Assembly (NCBI GenBank): GCA_902604065.1 | Contig: CACKXF010000008.1 | Location: 1-42,769, forward strand | Reading direction: 5' to 3' | Source of the DNA: an uncultured Pelagibacteraceae bacterium | Lineage (GTDB): Bacteria > Pseudomonadota > Alphaproteobacteria > Pelagibacterales > Pelagibacteraceae | DNA length: 42,769 bases | Shown here: positions 20,451 through 31,147 of the stretch, in pieces | Layout of the letters: each line of letters starts with the position of its first letter | Numbering within the stretch: position 1 is the stretch's first letter | The notes under the pieces: model-generated | What the model saw: the letters and a program-made list of their open reading frames with translations, nothing else | What the model was told of the DNA's origin: nothing | Databases searched by the model: none | Translations under genes and position numbers: made by a program

Positions 20451-23432
20451 ATGTCAGCAATTAATAACGAATGTTCCTATATTTCAAAGAACAAAATATC
20501 TTTTTCTTTCGACGGAAAAACTTTTTATGCTTATGAAGGAGACACCATTGCCTCTGCTTTATTAAGAAATAACATAAGATTGGTCGGTAGAAGTTTTAAA
20601 TATCACAGACCTAGAGGAATATATACTTGTGGAATTGAAGAGCCTAATGCATTGGTACAGATAATAAGTGAGCATAATGAGCCTAACACTCGAGCAACGA
20701 TTAAACGAGTTTATGATGGAATGGAGATTACAAGCCAAAATCGATGGCCGTCCTTAAGATATGATTTTGGTGCAATTAATAACATTCTTTCACCGATATT
20801 CTCAGCTGGTTTTTATTATAAAACTTTCATGGGACCGAAAGGTTTTTGGAAAAATCTTTATGAACCTTTAATTAGACGTTCAGCTGGATTAGGTAAACCA
20901 CCAAAAAATTTCAGGTCTAAAAGTACCCACCAATATCACAATACTGACGTAGTTATTATAGGAGCAGGGTTGAGTGGGTTAGCTGCAGCTAAAAAATTTA
21001 TAAATACGAAATATAAAGTTTTGCTTATCGAACAAGATAGCTATTTCGGAGGCATACTAAAAAACTCAAATAAAGTTAAAACTATAAACGGTTTGACACC
21101 CCAAGAGTGGATAAGTGAAACTGAGGAATTAATTTTAAATTCAAAAAATATTACTACTTTGAAAAATACTTTAGTAACAACATATAACTTTACAAATCAT
21201 CTTATAGCTTTAGAAGATAAGTTTGCTGGAAAAAAAATTGATTTAAATAAATCAGAGCTTACACTTCACAAAATCAGAACTTCAAACACTATTATAACTA
21301 ATGGTCATATAGAAAGATTTATTTCTTTCAGAAATAATGATTTGCCAGGAGTAATGTTAGCCTCTTCATTTGAAAAATATATTCATAGATACGGTGTTGT
21401 TCCTGAAAAAGAACCAGTTATATTTACAAACAATTCATCTTCATTAAGCCTACTTAAAAAGTTAGTTAGTTTAGGTTGTAAACCAAAAGCTTACGTTGAC
21501 TCAAGAAAAAAAGACAATATTGAGACTGAAATAAAAAAAATTTTAAAAGATAATGATATTTCATTTTTTAGCGACGCGGAAATAGAAGGGTGTGATGGTA
21601 ATAAAAAAATAGAGACCATTACTATAAGACAAGGTAAATCATTTACTAAACTAAAGTCTTCAATGTTATGTGTTTCAGGTGGATACAATCCTGATATACA
21701 TTTATTTACACAATCAAAAGGTTTAGTTAAATGGGATAAAAATATTCTTTCATTTAAACCTGATACACCTTTTCAAAAAACTATTACTTTGGGATCAACA
21801 AGTGGAAATTACAACTTTAAAAAGCTATGTGATGAAATTAATGAAAAACTTTCAATTTTAAAAACAAAAAAAGTGTCATTAGATATTAACTTAAACGTGC
21901 CGAATAAATTTTCTATTAAGGAATTATGGGAAACGAAAAAGAAGAGCAATTCTAATTGGTCAAAATCTTTTATTGACCTTCATAACGATGTCACAATCAA
22001 AGATTTGAAACAGGCTATAACAGAGGGATTTGATCGTATTGAACATTTAAAAAGATACACAACAAATAGTATGGGAACTGACCAAGGTAAAATTAGTAGC
22101 ATTAATTCACTTGCGATAGTCTCAAAGATGTTAAAAAAAGAAATATCAGAGGTTGGCACTACTACTTATAGACCGCCTTATGCACCATTAAGCTTCGCAG
22201 CTATTGCAGGAAGAAGCACTTACGAATTTTATGATCCTGAAAGAAAAACCTCAATTCATTCTTGGCATTTAAAAAATAACGCTGTTTTTGAAGATGTAGG
22301 ACAGTGGAAACGACCTTGGTATTTTAAAGCAAGTGAAAACGAAACCATGCATCAAGCAGTGCAACGAGAGTCAAAAATGTTAAGAGAGAGTGCTGGAATT
22401 TTAGATGGTAGCACCCTTGGAAAAATTGAAATTAAAGGAAGAGATGCTTTGGAATTTATGAATTTAATGTATACCAATGCATTTTCAAAAATGAGACCAA
22501 TGACATCTAGATACGCTATGATGTTAGGTGAGGATGGCATGATAAAAGATGATGGAATAATCTGTAAAATAAGTGATCAGCATTTTATAGCTACGACTAC
22601 ATCAAGCGGGGCACCAAAAGTACTTGCCGACATGGAAGAATATTTGCAAACAGAGTGGCCTCATTTACAAGTATATTTAAACTCTATTACTGAACAGTTT
22701 TCTACATTTAACATTAGTGGACCTAAAACGAGGGAAATTATGATGAAAGTATTTCCTAATATTGATTTTAGTAACGATGCTTTCCCATTTATGACTTTTA
22801 AAAACTTTGATTATAAAGAAACTAAAATCAGAATTATGAGAGCTAGCTTTACAGGTGAATTAGGTTATGAAATTTATATTCCTCCAAAATTTGGCTTAGA
22901 GCTCTGGGAAGAAATATTTTCTTGCGGAAAAGAGTATAATTTAATTCCATATGGAACAGAAACAATGCATTTACTTAGAGCGGAAAAGGGCTACATAGTT
23001 ATTGGTCAAGAAACTGATGGCACAGTCACCCCTATAGACCTCAATTATAATTGGATGATAGGTAAAAATAAAAAAGACTTTATTGGTAAAAGATCTCTAT
23101 CCCGTCCAGATACTTCTAGAGAAGATAGAAAACAACTTGTTGGTCTTTTACCGATCAATAAAAAAGATATTATAGAAGAAGGACAACATATAGTCGAATT
23201 AAACGAGTTACCAAAAAAAATTACAAATCCGATAAAATATCTTGGACATGTTTCCTCAGGTTATCACAGTCCAAATTTAAATCACTCAATTGGTCTTGCT
23301 ATGATACGAGGCGGTAAAAATTTATTTGGTCAAAAATTTTTTGTCACTGTCACAGGAAAAACTAAAAATATTCCTGTAGAAATAGTAAATCCAGTATTTA
23401 TAGATCCAGAAAATAAAAGGTTAACTTCATGA
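20451..23432 (+). CDS. soxA: Sarcosine oxidase alpha subunit
   Basis: A 993-residue subunit with three parts. First is a ferredoxin-like N-terminal fold lacking a cluster (about residues 10-100; SALLRNNIRLVGRSFKYHRP). Second is a dinucleotide-binding domain from about residue 170 (VIIGAGLSGLAAAKKF) that holds NAD+. Third is a C-terminal GcvT-like aminomethyltransferase half from about residue 600 (ESAGILDGSTLGKIEIKG, SFTGELGYEIYIP) that binds folate and turns the released methyl group into methylene-tetrahydrofolate. Length matches the family. It overlaps soxG by 4 bases (ATGA). Confidence 0.95.
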   Translation: MSAINNECSYISKNKISFSFDGKTFYAYEGDTIASALLRNNIRLVGRSFKYHRPRGIYTCGIEEPNALVQIISEHNEPNTRATIKRVYDGMEITSQNRWPSLRYDFGAINNILSPIFSAGFYYKTFMGPKGFWKNLYEPLIRRSAGLGKPPKNFRSKSTHQYHNTDVVIIGAGLSGLAAAKKFINTKYKVLLIEQDSYFGGILKNSNKVKTINGLTPQEWISETEELILNSKNITTLKNTLVTTYNFTNHLIALEDKFAGKKIDLNKSELTLHKIRTSNTIITNGHIERFISFRNNDLPGVMLASSFEKYIHRYGVVPEKEPVIFTNNSSSLSLLKKLVSLGCKPKAYVDSRKKDNIETEIKKILKDNDISFFSDAEIEGCDGNKKIETITIRQGKSFTKLKSSMLCVSGGYNPDIHLFTQSKGLVKWDKNILSFKPDTPFQKTITLGSTSGNYNFKKLCDEINEKLSILKTKKVSLDINLNVPNKFSIKELWETKKKSNSNWSKSFIDLHNDVTIKDLKQAITEGFDRIEHLKRYTTNSMGTDQGKISSINSLAIVSKMLKKEISEVGTTTYRPPYAPLSFAAIAGRSTYEFYDPERKTSIHSWHLKNNAVFEDVGQWKRPWYFKASENETMHQAVQRESKMLRESAGILDGSTLGKIEIKGRDALEFMNLMYTNAFSKMRPMTSRYAMMLGEDGMIKDDGIICKISDQHFIATTTSSGAPKVLADMEEYLQTEWPHLQVYLNSITEQFSTFNISGPKTREIMMKVFPNIDFSNDAFPFMTFKNFDYKETKIRIMRASFTGELGYEIYIPPKFGLELWEEIFSCGKEYNLIPYGTETMHLLRAEKGYIVIGQETDGTVTPIDLNYNWMIGKNKKDFIGKRSLSRPDTSREDRKQLVGLLPINKKDIIEEGQHIVELNELPKKITNPIKYLGHVSSGYHSPNLNHSIGLAMIRGGKNLFGQKFFVTVTGKTKNIPVEIVNPVFIDPENKRLTS

Positions 23433-23953
23433 CAAACATACTATCAATTCCTGGTGTCAAAGTTTCACAAAAAGATTATCATCAAATAATAATTAGAGGG
23501 AACGGACTTGAAAAATTTAATAATACAATAGAAGAGAAAACCTCAATTAAACCTCCATCAAAAAACCTGGAGATTAAGTACGATTTAAATTATCTATTTG
23601 CAAAAAATTCTTTTGATCAGTGGAGTTTAATTTTAACAGAAAAAAAAGAACATAATCAAATTTTTAACTTGGTATCATCTATTAATACAAATGAAAATAT
23701 GCTTGCCTCTGACTATTCATATGGGCAAGTATACTTTGAAATTGAAGGAGAAAATAAAGACTTCTTTTTAAACCAATTAACTCATTTCGATTTAAGAGAA
23801 GATAAATTTCCAAAATCTACTATGGCTCAAACAGTAATAGCAAGAATTGAGTGTTCAATATATAATTTAGGAAATAAATATATTATTACATGCAATAAAT
23901 CTTTTGAAGATTATTTCCAGCAAAGACTCAAAGATACTGCTAGCTTAAATTAA
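23429..23953 (+). CDS. soxG: Sarcosine oxidase gamma subunit
   Basis: A 174-residue protein, the least conserved subunit of the complex. The call rests on position at the end of soxBDA, length, and the distant GcvT-like fold pattern (FDLREDKFPKSTMAQTVIARIECSIY). It starts by ATGA overlap with soxA. Its TAA stop overlaps the stop of the convergent MFS gene (shared bases 23950-23953), leaving no room for a separate terminator. Confidence 0.88.
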   Translation: MTNILSIPGVKVSQKDYHQIIIRGNGLEKFNNTIEEKTSIKPPSKNLEIKYDLNYLFAKNSFDQWSLILTEKKEHNQIFNLVSSINTNENMLASDYSYGQVYFEIEGENKDFFLNQLTHFDLREDKFPKSTMAQTVIARIECSIYNLGNKYIITCNKSFEDYFQQRLKDTASLN

Positions 23954-25272
23954 CTTTTTTTATTTTCAGTATTAGACAAATCAACTCCTGTTTCTGGATC
24001 TAACTCAATTCCAAGTGGAGTAATATTAGTTGGTAAAGGCGTAAAAGTTGAGTCAGGATTATCTTCATATTTTCTTTGATTCATTCTGTATAATCCAAAA
24101 ATAATTATTAAAATAAAGAAAATTAAAAAGTGGACAAATAATCCGTTTGGTCCAAGTAAATTCATCAACACTGAGCACATAATTGGGCCCGCTATCGCAC
24201 CAATTCCAAAAATAATATTAAGACCTCCTCCTGCAGCAACGAATTTTTCTTTAGGTATTTGGTCATTTACTAAAGCCAAGTTTAATGAAAATAAAGGAAG
24301 TGTAGTTCCAGATAAAAGAATAATAAACAAAAAGAGTTTTGTTTTATCCATTGTTGTTGAGAAATAATTAAAACTTACTGTAGTCTCAACAAATAAATTT
24401 GGTATAGAAGCACCAGCGCCTGAAACAATTACTGCAAAAATAGCAAATACCGAAGCTGCTATAGAAGAACCTATAATGATAACTCTTCTATCATATTTAT
24501 CCGATAAAGAACCAATAGGCCATTGAAATAAAGCACCCGCTAACATTGTCCCTACCAACAATAAAGAAGTTTCAAAAATAGATAGTTTCATCGTTATCCC
24601 GTAAACAGATAATAAAGTAAATATAGGTGCGAAAATAAAACCAGTACAAATCATAGAAAAACTTCCAAAGGGAGAAATTTTAAACAATTCTTTAATTTTG
24701 ATTGATGTAGTTTTTTTAAATTTTGGGGGTTTTCTTTTAGTTAGAAGTATTGGAACTAGAGCTATAGAAAATAATAATGAAATTAGAATAAAAGGTTCGT
24801 AGTTTTTTGGATCGCTAACGTTAAGCAAAAGGTTACCCAAAGCTAAACCCGCAAATGTTATAAACATATACAAAGATAATACTTTTCCTCTAGTTTTATT
24901 ATTTGCCCTATCATTTAACCAACTCTCAACAATTACAAATATTCCAATCATACTAAATCCAGTTAAAAATCTAGCAAACACCCAAACTATAGGATCAACA
25001 AAAACTACATGCACTAAAGAACTTAATGATGCCATAGAAGCAAATGCTGCAAATACTCTTATGTGTCCAACTTTAGATACTAAATTAGGTATGATGTAAG
25101 CTCCCACAAAAAAACCTGCAAAATAACCAGACATCATTGTTCCAGTTGCTATATAATTAAAATTTTCTAAAACTGATCTAATTCCTAAAAGGTTTCCCTG
25201 AAATCCGTGAGAAATAATGATAATTGTAAAACCGGTGAAAAGAGCCCATGAATTTTTTATGATCTTGTACAT
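23950..25272 (-). CDS. MFS transporter
   Basis: A major facilitator permease of 440 residues with about twelve hydrophobic helices; the characteristic loop between helices 8 and 9 region reads WPIGSLSDKYDRR. I chose the ATG at 25272 (MYKIIKNSWALFTG), where related transporters begin; a TTG at 25296 would add eight residues with no better ribosome binding site. The polar C-terminal tail is unremarkable. It is the last gene of the flavoenzyme-ETF operon, 45 bases after etfD, which suggests uptake or export of a substrate or product of N-methylglycine breakdown. This is inference; the family assignment alone gives no substrate. Confidence 0.88.
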   Translation of the reverse strand: MYKIIKNSWALFTGFTIIIISHGFQGNLLGIRSVLENFNYIATGTMMSGYFAGFFVGAYIIPNLVSKVGHIRVFAAFASMASLSSLVHVVFVDPIVWVFARFLTGFSMIGIFVIVESWLNDRANNKTRGKVLSLYMFITFAGLALGNLLLNVSDPKNYEPFILISLLFSIALVPILLTKRKPPKFKKTTSIKIKELFKISPFGSFSMICTGFIFAPIFTLLSVYGITMKLSIFETSLLLVGTMLAGALFQWPIGSLSDKYDRRVIIIGSSIAASVFAIFAVIVSGAGASIPNLFVETTVSFNYFSTTMDKTKLFLFIILLSGTTLPLFSLNLALVNDQIPKEKFVAAGGGLNIIFGIGAIAGPIMCSVLMNLLGPNGLFVHFLIFFILIIIFGLYRMNQRKYEDNPDSTFTPLPTNITPLGIELDPETGVDLSNTENKKS

Positions 25273-25317
25273 TACCAGCCGTATAGACCAATCCAATACA
25301 AAAGCAACAAGAATTAT

Positions 25318-26925
25318 TTACATATTGCCATATTTGGGTCCACCGCCACCTTCCGGGGCAACCCAAGTGATGTTTTGAGAAGGCTCTTTAATATCACATG
25401 TTTTACAGTGGATACAGTTTTGAGAATTAATAACAAACTTCTCTTTTTGGACTTCATACACTCCAACTGGGCAATATCTTTGAGCGGGCTCATCATATTT
25501 TTGAAGTGTATACTTAATTGGTAATTCGGGGTCCTTCAATTTTAAATGGACAGGTTGATTTTCAGTGTGATTTGTTCCTGTTAAGTAAACTGAGCTTGTT
25601 TTATCGAAAGTTAGTTTACCATCAGGTTTTGGGTACTCAATCTTAGGCATTTCTTTAGCTGGTTTTAAAGCTTCATGGTCTGCATGTTTATGCTTTAAAG
25701 TGAATGGCAATTTTCCCCTAAATAAAATCTGATCGATACCTGTAAAAATTATACCTAATATCAATCCCCAACTAAAACTTGGTTTAACGTTTCTAGCTGA
25801 ATATAATTCTTTATATGCCCAGCTATCTTTAAATTTCTTTTCGTAAATTGATAGATCAGCTTTATTTTTGATATTTTCTACGATTGCTTCTGCAGCAACT
25901 ATTCCACTTTTCATGGCAGTGTGAGAGCCTTTTATTTTTGGCATATTTAAAGTTCCAGCATCACAACCTATCAGCAATGCACCAGGCATATACATTTTAG
26001 GCAAACTTTGAATTCCACCTTCAATCAAAGCTCTTGCACCAAAAGAAATTCTTTTGCCACCCTCAAACATTTTTCTTATCGCTGGGTGTGTTTTAAATCT
26101 TTGAAACTCATCAAAAGGAGAAAGATAAGGATTTTGGTAATCTAAACCTATTACATAGCCTAAATATATTTGCCTATTTTCTGCGTGATAAATAAAACTT
26201 CCACCATAAGTTTTGCTATCTAACGGCCAGCCTGCTGTATGCATGACTAAGCCTTCCTGATGTTGTTTTTCACTAACTTCCCAAATTTCTTTAAGTCCGA
26301 TACCGTATTGCTGAGGATTTTTTCCTTCATCTAAATTAAATTTTTTTATTAGTTGCTTTCCTAAATGTCCCCTACAACCTTCAGAGAAAACAGTAACTTT
26401 AGCATGCAATTCCATGCCTTCTTGATAGGTATCTTTTTTATTACCTTCTTTGTCTAGACCCATATCTAATGTAGCAACACCTTTTACTGATCCATCGTCA
26501 TTATAAAGAACTTCACTTGCTGGAAACCCTGGAAAAATTTCTACACCCAGTTTTTCAGCTTGTTCTGCCAACCAACGACACAAGTTAGCAAGACTTATTA
26601 TGTAATTTTTGTGATTTTTTTGCACTGCTGGCAAAAGCCAAGTAGGCCAACTTAAAGATGATTTTTTACCTAAAAATAGGAACTTCTCCTTTGAAACTTT
26701 TGTTTTTATTGGAGCATTTTCACTCCTCCAATTTGGTAATAATTCATCAAGAGCTTTAGTTTCAAATACATTTCCACTTAAAATATGTGCTCCAACTTCA
26801 GAGCCCTTTTCAAGTATGCAAACACTTAAATTCGGGTCGAGTTGTTTCAGTTTAATTGCAGTGGTTAATCCTGCTGGTCCTGCACCAACGATAACCACAT
26901 CATATTCCATTGCTTCTCTTGCCAT
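25318..26925 (-). CDS. etfD: Electron transfer flavoprotein-ubiquinone oxidoreductase
   Basis: A 535-residue membrane-associated oxidoreductase that passes electrons from ETF to ubiquinone. The N-terminal FAD motif GAGPAGL (residues 12-18) is followed by a quinone-binding region and a C-terminal [4Fe-4S] domain with Cys485, Cys504, Cys507 and Cys510 (CIHCKTCDIK). Full family length. It lies 21 bases after etfA in the same operon and closes the route from the upstream flavoenzyme to the respiratory chain. Confidence 0.96.
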   Translation of the reverse strand: MAREAMEYDVVIVGAGPAGLTTAIKLKQLDPNLSVCILEKGSEVGAHILSGNVFETKALDELLPNWRSENAPIKTKVSKEKFLFLGKKSSLSWPTWLLPAVQKNHKNYIISLANLCRWLAEQAEKLGVEIFPGFPASEVLYNDDGSVKGVATLDMGLDKEGNKKDTYQEGMELHAKVTVFSEGCRGHLGKQLIKKFNLDEGKNPQQYGIGLKEIWEVSEKQHQEGLVMHTAGWPLDSKTYGGSFIYHAENRQIYLGYVIGLDYQNPYLSPFDEFQRFKTHPAIRKMFEGGKRISFGARALIEGGIQSLPKMYMPGALLIGCDAGTLNMPKIKGSHTAMKSGIVAAEAIVENIKNKADLSIYEKKFKDSWAYKELYSARNVKPSFSWGLILGIIFTGIDQILFRGKLPFTLKHKHADHEALKPAKEMPKIEYPKPDGKLTFDKTSSVYLTGTNHTENQPVHLKLKDPELPIKYTLQKYDEPAQRYCPVGVYEVQKEKFVINSQNCIHCKTCDIKEPSQNITWVAPEGGGGPKYGNM

Positions 26926-26946
26926 GAAATGACTATATCAAAATAA

Positions 26947-27900
26947 TTATTTTTGGATAGTATTCAGTTTGTTCAACTCAGCTAAAAACTCAGGAAGAGC
27001 TTTAAATAAATCTGCTTCTAAACCATAGTCTGCAACACTAAAAATTGGAGCTTCACCATCTTTGTTAATTGCGACAATTATTTTGCTCTCTTTCATACCA
27101 GCTAAGTGTTGAATTGCGCCAGAGATCCCTACAGCTATATATAAGTCAGGCACTACAACTTTACCTGTTTGTCCAACTTGATGATCGTTACTTATGTAAC
27201 CTGCATCAACAGCAGCTCGTGATGCACCAACAGCAGCGTTAAGCTTATCAGCAATATCTGTAATTAATTTAAAATTTTCTCCACTTTCTAAACCTCTACC
27301 ACCTGACACAACTATTCTTGCTGTTCCAAGTTCAGGCCTTTCAGATTTTGTTTCCTCTCTTTTAATAAATTTTGATGTATTCGGCACATCAACAGCCTCA
27401 ATCTTTTCAACTTGTGCAGAACCACCATTTTTTTCAGCAGGGTCAAAAGAAGTTGGTCTTATTGTTACGCATTTCTTTTTGTCATTACTTTTAACTGTGG
27501 CAAAAGCATTCCCTGCATAAATTGGTCTGATAAAAGTATCAGGACTAGATACTTTAATAATATCACTTACTTGAGAGATATCTAATGCAGCCGCTACTCT
27601 TGGCATAAAATTTTTTCCAAACGTATTTGCAGATGCTACAATGTGATCATATTTTTCAGCAGTCTTTGTTACTAAAGGTGCTAAATTTTCAGGTAAATAA
27701 TTTTGATAATTTGGCGAGTCACACCATAAAACTTTTTTAACAAGCGATACACTTGCTACTTCTTTCGTAACATTTTCACAATTTGCCCCAGCTACTAAAA
27801 CATGAACATCACCATCAATTTTCGAAGCTGCTGTAATAGCATTTAAAGTAAATGGTTTTAATTTTGAGTTATCATGTTCTGCAATTAATAATACTGACAT
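26947..27900 (-). CDS. etfA: Electron transfer flavoprotein alpha subunit
   Basis: A 317-residue subunit with an N-terminal Rossmann-like domain and the conserved C-terminal FAD-binding domain ([44 protein letters not shown]). It forms a heterodimer with EtfB and shuttles single electrons from dehydrogenases to ETF-QO. It overlaps etfB by one base. Confidence 0.96.
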   Translation of the reverse strand: MSVLLIAEHDNSKLKPFTLNAITAASKIDGDVHVLVAGANCENVTKEVASVSLVKKVLWCDSPNYQNYLPENLAPLVTKTAEKYDHIVASANTFGKNFMPRVAAALDISQVSDIIKVSSPDTFIRPIYAGNAFATVKSNDKKKCVTIRPTSFDPAEKNGGSAQVEKIEAVDVPNTSKFIKREETKSERPELGTARIVVSGGRGLESGENFKLITDIADKLNAAVGASRAAVDAGYISNDHQVGQTGKVVVPDLYIAVGISGAIQHLAGMKESKIIVAINKDGEAPIFSVADYGLEADLFKALPEFLAELNKLNTIQK

Positions 27901-28649
27901 TATAATACCTTAGCCTCATTTTTAAGTTTACTTACTAACTCAGCGACGTTTGCAACTTTAATTCCTGCTTTTCTTTTAGGAGGTTCTTCAACTTTTATTT
28001 GTTGAATTCTATTCGTAAGATCTAATCCTAAATCTTTAGCATTTATTTGTTCCATTGGTTTCTTTTTTGCCTTCATGATATTCGGTAAAGATGCAAACCT
28101 TGGTTCGTTTAATCGTAAATCACAAGAAACTACAGCTGGTAAATTTACTTCAATTGTTTCTAGCCCTTCATCAATTTCTCTGATTATCTCAACAGACTTA
28201 TCTTTCAAATTTACTTTAGAAGTAAAAGTAGCTTGAGGCCAATTAAGCATTGCAGCTAACATTTGACCAGTTTGATTGCAGTCATCATCAATTGCTTGCT
28301 TACCCAAAAAAACCATGTCAGGTTTTTCTTTTTCTACAATTTTTTTTAATATTTTTGCTATTCCTAAAGGCTCAACATAACTATCAGTTTTAACATGAAT
28401 TCCTTTATCAGCGCCAACTGCAAGAGCTTTTCTTATTGTTTCTTGTGCTTTATCTTCACCAATTGAAATAGCGACAACCTCTTTTACTTTGCCAGATTCT
28501 TTAAGTTTTACTGACTCTTCTACGGCGTTATCATCTGGAGGATTTGTTGACATTTTAACGTTATCGGTATGAACACCTGACCCGTCCTCTTTAACTCTTA
28601 TTTGAACGTTGTAATCAATAACTCTTTTAACTGCTACTAAGATTTTCAT
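27900..28649 (-). CDS. etfB: Electron transfer flavoprotein beta subunit
   Basis: A 249-residue subunit that binds AMP and carries the partner-recognition loop in characterised ETFs. Signatures visible are [17 protein letters not shown] at the start and [27 protein letters not shown] in the middle. Start and stop codons overlap its neighbours by one base on each side, so the dehydrogenase, EtfB and EtfA are probably made together. Confidence 0.96.
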   Translation of the reverse strand: MKILVAVKRVIDYNVQIRVKEDGSGVHTDNVKMSTNPPDDNAVEESVKLKESGKVKEVVAISIGEDKAQETIRKALAVGADKGIHVKTDSYVEPLGIAKILKKIVEKEKPDMVFLGKQAIDDDCNQTGQMLAAMLNWPQATFTSKVNLKDKSVEIIREIDEGLETIEVNLPAVVSCDLRLNEPRFASLPNIMKAKKKPMEQINAKDLGLDLTNRIQQIKVEEPPKRKAGIKVANVAELVSKLKNEAKVL

Positions 28650-31081
28650 TAGGCTCTGAGTAATTTATTGTCAGCATCGTATGGAGAGTCTTCTACTACA
28701 GAAGCCTCATGCATTTTACCGAGAATATCTATTTTTAATTTTTTTCCAACTTTAGCTAATTCAGGCTTAATCATCCCTAAAGCTATTGATTTGTTTAGTC
28801 TGAATCCAAAATCTCCACCTGTAGCTCTTCCAACTACTGATCCATTATCGTAAATTGGATTATTTCCTAAAACATCAGCATCTGTAACACCATGAATCTC
28901 CATAGTTACTAATTTATTTGAAAAGCCTTTCGCTCTCCATTTGTCTAATGCCGCACGGCCGATAAAGTCCCCTTTATTTGGATGTATAAATCTATCTAAA
29001 CCAGATTCGTAAGGAGAGTACTCAATTGATAATTCTGTACCCACTAGTTTGTAAGATTTCTCTACTCTTAAACTATTCATAGCTCTAATACCGTATGGTT
29101 TAATACCAAATTCTTTTCCAGCCTCCATGAGTTGATCGAAAATATGATTTTGATATTCGATTGGATGATGTAACTCCCACCCTAATTCACCTACAAAGTT
29201 TACTCTCATAGCATTACAAGGTGCCAATCCAATATTAATATTTTGAGCACTTAACCATTTAAATCTTTCATTTGAAAAATCTGATCTTGAAACCTTTTGC
29301 ATTAGTTGTCTTGCTTTAGGGCCGGTCACAACTAAAACTCCCATACTATTCGTTAAATTTTCATATTGAACAGTGCCGTCTTCTGGCATCCATTTTTGTA
29401 TCCAATCGTGATCAAGCCTTTGATAGGCACCAGCAGAAACTAAATAAAAACTATCTTCAGCTTCTCTCATTATTGTAAATTCTGAGTGAACTCCACCTTT
29501 TGTATTCAATGCGTGACAAAGGTTAATTCTTCCTATCTTTTTTGGTAATTTATTAGCAACTAATTTATCTAAAAATTCTTCTGCGCCAGGACCTTTAATT
29601 CTACATTTCCCAAATGCAGTCATGTCTAGTAATCCAACATTCTCTTTGACATTTTTACATTCACGCTCGACATTTTTAAACCACTTAGATCTTCTAAAAG
29701 ACCAATCGTCTTCTTGTTTCTCTCCTTCGTCTGCAAAAAAGTTAGCTCGCTCCCAACCGAACTTAGATCCAAAAACTCCTCCTAGCTTTTTCAATCTATC
29801 ATAACAAGGAGCTTGCCTTAGAGGTCGACCAGCTTCACGCTCTTCATCAGGATAATGTACAGTAAATACGTTAGCGTAAGCTTCCTCATTTTTAGCTTTT
29901 AAATAAGATTTTGTAACGTATGCACCATATCTTCTTGGCTCTACGCCTAACATATCTATTGTTGGTTCTCCGTCTATTATCCATTCAGCTAATTGCCATC
30001 CAGCTCCACCTGCTGCTGTAATACCAAAACTATGTCCTTCATTAATCCAAAAGTTTTTTAAACCCCAAGCAGGCCCAACAATTGGATTCCCATCAGGTGT
30101 GTAAGCTATTGCTCCATTATAAACTTTTTTCACACCAACTTCTCCAAATGCCGGTACTCTTTTAATTGCTCCTTCAATATGTGGAGCTAATCTATCTAAA
30201 TCTTCTTGAAATAATTCATACTCGCTATCTTTTGAAGGTCCATCGACATAACAACATGGTGCTCCTTTTTCATAAGGACCAAGTAATAGTCCTCCAGCTT
30301 CTTCTCTCATGTACCAAGAGTTATCACTATCTCTTAATACTCCCATTTCAGGTTTACCTTCTTTTTTTCTTTTTTGAATTTCAGGGTGCGGTTCAGTAAC
30401 AATATATTGATGTTCTACGGGCATAACTGGAACTTCTAATCCAACCATACGTCCTGTTTGTCTTGCAAAGTTTCCACTACAAGAAACTACATGCTCACAA
30501 GAAATATCTCCTTTGTCTGTTTGAACTACCCATCCATCTTTAGTCTGCTTTATTCCAGAGACTGTTGTGTTTCTATAAATTTCTGCTCCATGGCTTCTTG
30601 CTCCAGTAGCCATCGCTTGAGTTAAGTCTGCAGGCTGTATATATCCATCTTCAGGATGTTGAATTGCACCGACCAAACCCTCTATATTACATAAAGGCCA
30701 AATTTCTTTTACTTGTTCTGGTTTTAAAAATTTTACATCAACACCAATTGTTTTTGCTACTCCTGCATACTGATGATACTCGTCCATCCTGTCTTGGGTT
30801 TGTGCTAAACGTATATTAGAGACAACACTAAAACCTACGTTTTTACCAGTTTCTTTTTCTAATGATTTATAAAGCTGCACTGCATATCTGTGGAGCTGAC
30901 CAACAGAGTAACTCATATTGAATAGAGGTAATAAACCAGCTGCGTGCCAAGTGGATCCAGATGTGAGCTCTTTTCTCTCAATTAGAACTACGTCTGACCA
31001 ACCTTTTTTTGCTAAGTGATAAAGCGTACTAACGCCAACAACACCTCCACCAACTACAACTACTTTAGCTTTTGATTTCAT
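28649..31081 (-). CDS. Dimethylglycine/sarcosine dehydrogenase-like flavoenzyme with GcvT domain
   Basis: An 810-residue protein with an N-terminal DAO-type FAD domain (GGGVVG at residues 11-16) and a C-terminal aminomethyltransferase (GcvT-like) half from about residue 430 ([40 protein letters not shown]). His46 in GSTWHAAG sits where dimethylglycine and sarcosine dehydrogenases attach FAD covalently. Known family members demethylate dimethylglycine or sarcosine, give the carbon to tetrahydrofolate and use ETF as electron acceptor. The directly following etfBA and etfD support ETF dependence here. Which methylated glycine is the true substrate is not settled by sequence. A good promoter lies just upstream. 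Confidence 0.88.
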   Translation of the reverse strand: MKSKAKVVVVGGGVVGVSTLYHLAKKGWSDVVLIERKELTSGSTWHAAGLLPLFNMSYSVGQLHRYAVQLYKSLEKETGKNVGFSVVSNIRLAQTQDRMDEYHQYAGVAKTIGVDVKFLKPEQVKEIWPLCNIEGLVGAIQHPEDGYIQPADLTQAMATGARSHGAEIYRNTTVSGIKQTKDGWVVQTDKGDISCEHVVSCSGNFARQTGRMVGLEVPVMPVEHQYIVTEPHPEIQKRKKEGKPEMGVLRDSDNSWYMREEAGGLLLGPYEKGAPCCYVDGPSKDSEYELFQEDLDRLAPHIEGAIKRVPAFGEVGVKKVYNGAIAYTPDGNPIVGPAWGLKNFWINEGHSFGITAAGGAGWQLAEWIIDGEPTIDMLGVEPRRYGAYVTKSYLKAKNEEAYANVFTVHYPDEEREAGRPLRQAPCYDRLKKLGGVFGSKFGWERANFFADEGEKQEDDWSFRRSKWFKNVERECKNVKENVGLLDMTAFGKCRIKGPGAEEFLDKLVANKLPKKIGRINLCHALNTKGGVHSEFTIMREAEDSFYLVSAGAYQRLDHDWIQKWMPEDGTVQYENLTNSMGVLVVTGPKARQLMQKVSRSDFSNERFKWLSAQNINIGLAPCNAMRVNFVGELGWELHHPIEYQNHIFDQLMEAGKEFGIKPYGIRAMNSLRVEKSYKLVGTELSIEYSPYESGLDRFIHPNKGDFIGRAALDKWRAKGFSNKLVTMEIHGVTDADVLGNNPIYDNGSVVGRATGGDFGFRLNKSIALGMIKPELAKVGKKLKIDILGKMHEASVVEDSPYDADNKLLRA

Positions 31082-31095
31082 AGAAAATATATGAA

Positions 31096-31124
31096 ATCTT
31101 ATTTTGAAGATGTTGTCTCGTCAA
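31096..31124 (-). promoter_or_regulatory. Candidate promoter of the dehydrogenase-etf operon
   Basis: On the - strand, TTGACG (31124-31119) and TAAGAT (31101-31096) are spaced by exactly 17 bases. The predicted start near 31089 leaves a leader of less than 10 bases before the ATG at 31081, so the mRNA may be essentially leaderless. Confidence 0.5.
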
Positions 31125-31147
31125 GTAAATCTAGCTTACCTTCAAAG

